Below, piece by piece: positions 58,317-64,000 of a DNA stretch of 64,000 nt; position 1 is the first letter of the stretch, and the number at the start of each line of letters is the position of its first letter. Below the pieces are notes generated by a model. It was not told the origin of the DNA, ran no database searches, and saw only the letters and a program-made list of their open reading frames with translations. The DNA is from Marthasterias glacialis (Eukaryota; Echinodermata; Asteroidea; Forcipulatida; Asteriidae): assembly GCA_911728455.2 (NCBI GenBank), contig OU452236.1, forward strand, positions 8,550,171-8,614,170. The letters run 5' to 3'. The position numbers were made by a program, and so were the translations under genes.

Positions 58317-58462
58317 GAACTTTTTGGGGACACTAGGTGGCAGCAGACATACCAAGTAATTTTCCATTGTTTGCGTATATCTGAGCATGGGCACAATTAC
58401 AAGAACAATGGATTTACTGGTAAGTCTGCTGCCACCTAGTGTCCCAAAAAGTCTCCCATTAT
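58317..58462. mobile_element. foldback element, family K, best preserved
   Basis: The arms of about 50 bp (actttttggggacactaggt..., and ...acctagtgtcccaaaaagtc) match about 90% by eye. Both inner ends carry ccattgtt/aacaatgg. The centre has gagcatgggcac. Confidence 0.9.
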
Positions 58463-59169
58463 ATCAACTTTTCGACAAGCATCATAAGACCCAATCACAT
58501 CAACCTCGTTCCCAGTGGTGTACAATCTCGCCACGCTTCCCCCCCCCCCCCCCCAAAAAAAAAAAAAAAATCCGAATGCCTTGCTCGATCATAACCCCTG
58601 GAATTGTGACATAAAATCTCCCAAAATATGGGAGATTTAAATTAGTCCTGTGGCCGATCCACTCTACGAACCCTCCCAAAATGGTAGCCCGCAAAAGAGG
58701 CATCAGGTCATAGAGCAACTGGTCCCCTCTCATTCTTCTTTGATTTTGTGATATGTCTAACCGTATACAGTTTAGGGTGACCGTGTAAAAACATGATTAA
58801 CTCGAAGTGGGTTCGCGTCAAAATACTTGCATTTTCGAGTGCGCGATCTTAGCGCCCTACAAGCGCTGAAAAGTTTTTAACAAGCGTCTTCATAAAGCAG
58901 TTACTTGTGGGAGCCAATCAGCATTGTTTTTCAGTGCTCCCCTAGTGGGGGTTAGAGACGAGACGTATCGGTACGGCGCGCTGCCCATGGTACCGAGGTT
59001 GTGATCCCAAACATTGTTGTGAGTTCCAAACATCTTTAATGATTGCCCTATGCTTATATTACTTGTCATCATTTTCTAGGAAATTTGATTACAATTCCGC
59101 GTCTTTAAGAAAGTCATCAATTAGGACGAGGCCAGCTATTGCGCAACTTAACAACCACAACTGCATGCC

Positions 59170-59340
59170 ATGCATAGGCCTGGTACTCCGTTCTTGTCAG
59201 GGCAAGGTAGTTTTTCTTTTGTAAAGGGCACCTTTATGACAGAAGTTTATCTTTCTACTGGAACATTTCAAGGGGCACCAAGGCAATCACCAAGGGACAT
59301 TCAGGCAATTGCCTCCTTGAAGTAGCAGGCCTGCATGTAG
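59170..59340 (+). repeat. family G repeat, uninterrupted
   Basis: Starts at aggcctggtactccg, then agggcaaggtagtttttc, aaagggcacctttatgac, ggaacatttcaaggggcacc and gcaattgcctccttg, and ends tagcaggcctgca. It serves as the intact reference for the nested copy at 51865-52640. Confidence 0.8.
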
Positions 59341-59474
59341 CTACATGTGCAAAATGTACACGTACGTGTATAGCAGGGTTCTCCCCATGCACAAGCTAGT
59401 GTATCGGGCCGATACGCGCGAACTACGGGCCGATACGCAGAAATTACGGCCAATACACGAAAAAAAGACACAAA

Positions 59475-59685
59475 AATTTCATTTTTTTTTTTAGATTTTA
59501 ATATCGAATTCACAAAAATTCAATGCTCCAGATAGCACAGTAGAGTTTTTCAAACCAAACATAAACATTAAATAAAAACATTCCAAGGACCTGTTACCAA
59601 TTCAGCGTGCTTCAGCCACACTTTCAAAATTTGGGTCCAGAATGCCCCCCAGTTTTTAAAAACCCTGGGGAGAACCCTGTATAGG
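59475..59685 (+). repeat. dispersed repeat, copy 2 (see 1650-1860)
   Basis: Same order of motifs: atgctccagatagcacag, aaaacattccaaggacctg, cagcgtgcttcagccacact. Confidence 0.75.
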
Positions 59686-60117
59686 ATGTTGATAAATGAG
59701 TGCACAGAGTTTTACACGTAAGTGTATGAGATGATTTTGTGTCCAAACTAAAGCCAACCTCAGGTCTACCTTGAGATGACACGGAACAGTCGGCCACTGA
59801 CTTTCTGGACAATGCTGCGCCTGAGTTAAGACCATCGGGAACAAATCAGTCGCCGATTGTTTACAACCAGAGTATAACAACAATGATGTTAAGACGATCG
59901 GCATCAACTGCTATCAGAAGAAAAAAAATCAAGCGTCGCAAGAAGAGAAAACTTCCAACTTCTGCGATGTGTTCCCGACGCTCGTTCGACGACATTCACA
60001 CGACTTTGTGCTTTTGTGCTTGATCCCGCGGTTCCATTGAAGTGCAAGCAAAACCTAGGGCGGCCTGGGGGCGGCTTATAATCTTGCACCTCAACAAAAT
60101 GTCAGCCAGAGGGCAAA

Positions 60118-60305
60118 CTCTCTTTATAGGCCTTATACTTCATGGAGGCAATGGAGACAATTGCCTCCATGTCCCTGATCGTTGCCTTGGTGCCCAGAAG
60201 ACTTCCTTGGTGACCATAACCATGAACCATTAAACTGTTCCACTAGATATTTAGATTTTCCTCATTGAGAGGTGCCGTTTACTAAGGACAAGTACCAGGC
60301 CTGAA
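60118..60305 (-). repeat. family G repeat, inverted copy
   Basis: Contains gcaatggagacaattgcctc, gttgccttggtgccc and ctcattgaggtgccg-like text, ending accaggcctgaa. It is the reverse complement order of 59170-59340. Confidence 0.72.
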
Positions 60306-60317
60306 AATGGATGGTCC

Positions 60318-60570
60318 GTTTATCGGTTGGCTTAGTGGCTTCTTCCCTGCCTTTCATCTGTGTGGACCCTGGTTCGAATCCCACATCGGACCAGAGCATT
60401 GCATGTGGATCAGGTTTTCAGTCCTACATTATTGTATGGCCTATTTTGGGATTTTCTTTCCCACATCTGAAAACTGAACATTTCCTCATGATCTTTTTTA
60501 CTTGGGTATCTTCTGCCTTCAGGGTTACAGAGCTATAGTCTCTTTTGAGGATCGTTACTAGAAAGATTTG
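60318..60570 (+). mobile_element. SINE family B, full length, diverged
   Basis: Head ttggcttagtggcttcttcc, B box ggttcgaatccca, body gcatgtggatcaggttttca, and a tail with gaggatcgttactagaaaga. Confidence 0.82.
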
Positions 60571-61302
60571 AAATTTTAACAAACAAATCTGTCAGATGTA
60601 AATATTTCTCTGGAGGATAGGTACTATGCAATTTACAATCAGTTGAGCTTTAAGATTGAAGTTAACAACAATTTGTTGTTGTTGATAATAACAAATCCTG
60701 CATTTTGTAATTAATGATGAGTTATACACTGGCTACCCCCCCCCCATTATACAATGACAACCCCTCCCCTAAAAATAAAAAAGCAATAAATGGTTGAGCC
60801 ATCATCAACTTAAGTCAATTAAAAATCTATAAAGTGCATAGCCCCTGAGTTTCCAATTATAAAATCAACACCACCATTGTTGTCCCTCTGGGCAGTAGCA
60901 ATGTTAATTGTTAAATAATCGCAATCACCTAAAGAAAGCTTTTACAAAGTGTTCCATTCGTTTAATTAGATCCTTAATGAATGGCCTTCAGGCTAAGTGC
61001 ATTTTTTTAAATGCCTTTTAATGGAATTGTCAAGCTAGATAAATTGCATGCAGACATAGCTCAGCGGATTGTTACAGCCGGCATTTTACAATACAAACAG
61101 ACACAGCGTTGCACAACGGATGCACTCCAAGTGCACTCCTCGGTCTAGCCGTGAACGCGCAGTACCTGGGCAGTACAAACATGAGCGTGTCTGACCGTTG
61201 AAACACAAGAGATCCGGTGTTTTGACAGAGCGAGGGCGTCCTCGGTTTCGCTTCCGCGTACAAACCAAAGGGGATGTCGCTACAAAAATCTAAACAACTG
61301 CA

Positions 61303-61437
61303 GCCGATTTCACGAACCTTTACGCAACTGCGTAAGTCCACTTGTGCAACATTTATTGCGTAAGTTGGGCCACTTATGCAATAAAATATGGCACAAGTAG
61401 GCTTACGCAGTTGCGTAAAGATTCGTGAAATCGGCTG
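61303..61437. mobile_element. 135-bp foldback element
   Basis: The outer arms cagccgatttcacgaacctt and its partner ending cgtgaaatcggctg pair over about 48 bp with three mismatches. The inner section (attgcgtaagt...acttatgcaat) pairs again. Almost the whole element is palindromic. Confidence 0.92.
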
Positions 61438-61574
61438 CTGGAGAAAAAGAGAAGTCCTCGATTTACGGGGTCGACGTGCACTGACCATTTTACCACATGT
61501 ATGTATTAAAAAATGTATTGACAAGTACTGCAGGGAAAAAAGCCACAGGCTGCTCAGGTGGGAATCAAACCCAC

Positions 61575-61885
61575 AACCCCAAGTCTGTTGGACTCTGTTT
61601 ATAGTGGTATGGCTGATCCTATGTAAAGCATAAATCAGTTTACTAGTGCAGTCCTCAGTCCAACACCATTCAGTAACTCAACACCTAAACTGTTGGACTC
61701 TGATTATGGTGGTATGCCAGATCCCATGTAAAGCATGGTCAGTTTACAAGTGCAGTCCTCAGTCCAACACCATTCAGTAACTTAACACCCAAACTGTTGG
61801 ACTCTGATTATGGTGGTATGCCTGATCCCATGTAAAGCATGGTCAGTTTACTAGTGCAGTCCTCAGTCCAACAGAATCAAACAGA
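61575..61885 (+). repeat. 104-bp satellite, array 2 (3 units)
   Basis: The same unit as 40440-40985, with gactctg at about 61593, 61697 and 61801 and the shared atggtggtatgcc, atcccatgtaaagcatg and gcagtcctcagtccaacac. Confidence 0.9.
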
Positions 61886-62084
61886 ACATGCAGTTGGGTT
61901 TTGAGGGATTTGGGATGATCAGGGTTCACCAACATGTACAGAGCATCATTGTATTAGGAACAATGAGATTTGATGAACGTAAACATTCCGGAAAAATGAT
62001 TGGTGGGCCCAGTTACTCCTTTTTCTCGCCCTGGAACCTCCCAGCTTTTTTTACAATTTAGAAGGTCTACTGAATCTGTGCACA

Positions 62085-62195
62085 GCGGCATAGCCATGAT
62101 TTTTTCACTTGGGAGGCATGGGGGGGGGGAGGTGGGCATTGTTGTGGGGGAGTATGTGCCCCCCCCCCCCCCCCCCCGGCCCCCTTTGGCTAGTC
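62085..62195 (+). repeat. G/C-run repeat, family of 18482
   Basis: Begins gcggcatagccatgattttt, has a G run then a 19-C run (62159-62177), and ends near tttggctagtcgctg. Confidence 0.65.
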
Positions 62196-62835
62196 GCTGT
62201 CAATGCATCACCAGAAAAACAAAACTACAATATGGACTGTATTTCTTTCTCCCTTTGGTGACTGCTTCACTTCTTTCAAGAAAATTTGAAGGCTCAAGGA
62301 GATTTTGAGAAAATCAGGAAAAAATTTACGCAGTAACAGTAGATTTCCAATATTTTCTGAGCACTGGGCATACGTAAGGTACATTGTACATAACAACGAT
62401 GGCTCTGGTTTTAATAATCAATATCCATAGCTCCATGATATAACTGCGGTTAGTGTCACTTAAGTGTGGTATGTAAAATCTTGATCTCCCCAACAGTAGA
62501 GGTCCAGCACAGGTGGTAGGCAGGTGGTCCGGCATTGACATATCATCCATTCCTCCGTACATCCTTGGAAGCGGCCAGCAATCCAATTATGAGTTATGTT
62601 TCATCATTGACCAATGGGGTTAATGAGATGTCAGGACGGAATTTATTCCTTGTAGGTTGACGAGGACGGATGGATGCTACCATGGGAGAAGATTTCCCAC
62701 GGTATTCTGTAACCAGTGTGCTATTTACTACACCCCAAGACAGCCTTGCTGGACCTGGGGCTGTTAGTTGAACACATACTTGGCGTTGTCAAAATTGACC
62801 TGATTTTCTTCCTGTTGAATGAAACAGAGGGGCTT

Positions 62836-62956
62836 TTCGAGGGGCTTTTCGAAACCATGGCTTTTGGACTATGGCTCTGGCTTCCGCTCTGGCTTTGGCT
62901 CTGGCTTCCGCTCTGGCTTTGGCTTTGGCTTCCGCTCTGGTTTAGGCCTGTTTAAA
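62836..62956 (+). repeat. ggctctggcttccg minisatellite in a half-foldback
   Basis: After cttttcgaaaccatggct, words of 6 and 12 bp (ctctgg, ctttgg, cttccg) repeat about fifteen times, ending ggtttaggcctg. Related to one arm of 43838-44016. It codes for a spurious Trp-Leu repeat. Confidence 0.78.
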
Positions 62957-63039
62957 GACCCATATTAAATATGGGAAGAGGCAGTTATGTTTGTCTAGCA
63001 ACAAATTCATTTACCCCTCCCTGTGCTTAGCTGTGCTGT

Positions 63040-63165
63040 AAAGAGATTTATGTTTATATCTCGCCATGTTTTGTTTCTGTGCATTGGGGCAGGTTTCTAT
63101 CCCTTCAAAAAGTAGCCCACACCTCGAGTGGCCTTTTGGCCTAGTGATGGGCGAATTGCATAAAA
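63040..63165 (+). repeat. dispersed repeat, inverse of 33725-33850
   Basis: Contains tatatctcgccatgttttgt-like text (here with tatc), cattggggcaggtttctatc, cttcaaaaagtagcccacac and gatgggcgaattgcat. Confidence 0.8.
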
Positions 63166-63429
63166 AAAAAAATTAACAAAAAAAATCAAAAGCACACGCT
63201 TTCAAAATAACTGCCACAAAACGGGTCCGAGAGACTGTCCATCATTTTATCAGGATCGGATTTCATCCAACAGGAAGTATTAAAAAAACTTCTAAATTGG
63301 GGGGGGGGGGGAAATAAGTGGGGAACAAGTCACAATGGTATTTTTGCTGGTAGCCCTTTTTTGGTAAGCAACCATTTTTCTGCTTAGCTTCTGGGTTTTT
63401 TTTTGGGGGGGAGGGGGAGAATTTGCTAA

Positions 63430-63600
63430 TACACTTTGGTCCCCCGGGCCCAACAGCTGCTTCAGCACAAAAAGTAGCTAAGCACAACATAATTACCAGA
63501 ATAAGGTCACCAGCCCAAAAACTATGTCACGCGTACCATCTGTGGTTGGTACCTGCACATTGTTGCTTAGCAGGGAATTGTTAAGCAATATTTGGGGCCT
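63430..63600. mobile_element. foldback repeat, 'gctgcttcagcac' family
   Basis: Left end aacagctgcttcagcacaaa, interior aaggtcaccagcc and ctgtggttggtacctg, right end ttaagcaatatttggggcc. Same family as 36608 and 46905. Confidence 0.75.
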
Positions 63601-63678
63601 GGTTTAGCTGACAAATACAAACATTTTTAAAACATTCTTATACATGTAGTATAGAACTGTTTGTAAACACTCTCAGGA

Positions 63679-63720
63679 TTTGTTTTTATTTATTTATTGA
63701 TTTATTTATTTATTTGTTTA
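63679..63720 (+). repeat. (TTTA)n microsatellite
   Basis: Eight to nine imperfect tttattta units. Confidence 0.9.
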
Positions 63721-64000
63721 TAACCATTATTAAGGGCCAACCATCCAGCAAGCTGGTCATTTGGGACCCTGAAATACAACATTAAAAACCTAACACAAGA
63801 TCTTGTATAAAACATAAAGTGGAAACAAAACAAGTACATGTACATGTACATGATTTAAAACCCAAAGGGAATTAAACAAAAGGTTCAACAAAACATTAAA
63901 ACGCATACATGTCAGCAAAGCTATAGAAGAGAGAAAGACATTTAAAAAAAAAAACAGTCTCAAAGAGTTAAACAGGTCTGCGTATTGAGCTCTTCCACGC

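Noticed and set aside
61072..61524. 150-residue minus-strand frame
   Set aside because: Its N-terminal half reads through the foldback at 61303-61437, and no domain is recognisable.
62716..62955. Trp-Leu repeat frame
   Set aside because: It comes from a 6/12-bp minisatellite in a half-foldback.
1..64000. Endogenous virus, LINE or complete DNA transposon
   Set aside because: I saw no reverse transcriptase, integrase, capsid or transposase motifs in any long frame.

Overview
The window is animal genomic DNA, almost all of it intron or intergenic. It has no bacterial-style gene packing. It is full of tRNA-derived SINEs, foldback (MITE-like) elements, minisatellites, microsatellites and long G or C runs. 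A conserved gene is split into short exons with canonical splice sites. Abundant TTAGGG/TTTGGG repeats and the repeat style suggest a marine invertebrate deuterostome, perhaps an echinoderm. That placement is a weak inference, because the gene itself does not resolve the lineage.

The one gene I can support is a minus-strand NOS1AP (CAPON) homologue. Four consecutive coding exons of its phosphotyrosine-binding (PTB) domain lie at 44517-44588, 9500-9595, 4148-4206 and 1118-1226, listed 5' to 3' on the minus strand. Reading phases and splice sites agree throughout, and the spliced product is a continuous 112-residue stretch matching roughly residues 36-150 of the vertebrate protein. Introns are about 34.9, 5.3 and 2.9 kb. 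I could not find the usual first coding exon, which should lie above 44588 and probably beyond 64000. The remaining PTB and C-terminal exons lie off the left edge. A Ser-rich open exon with a perfect GTAAGT donor at 53947-54105 is a possible alternative 5' exon.

Layout: 1-9.6 kb holds three exons, a 7-copy 179-bp tandem array (4.9-6.06 kb) and several foldback elements. 9.6-44.5 kb is one giant intron with at least fifteen element families. 44.6-64 kb is upstream intron or flank. It contains a telomere-like tract (49.44-49.95 kb), two TTAA-flanked elements meeting at one shared TTAA (50.7-51.5 kb), a three-level nest of insertions (51.87-52.64 kb), a repeat-poor stretch (53.8-57 kb) and a second array of a 104-bp satellite (61.6-61.9 kb).

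No transposase, reverse transcriptase, CRISPR array, rRNA or convincing functional tRNA gene was seen. Nearly all open frames are chance or repeat-derived. I see no new multi-gene system. The notable biology is the density and nesting of non-autonomous foldback elements inside a conserved signalling-adaptor gene.
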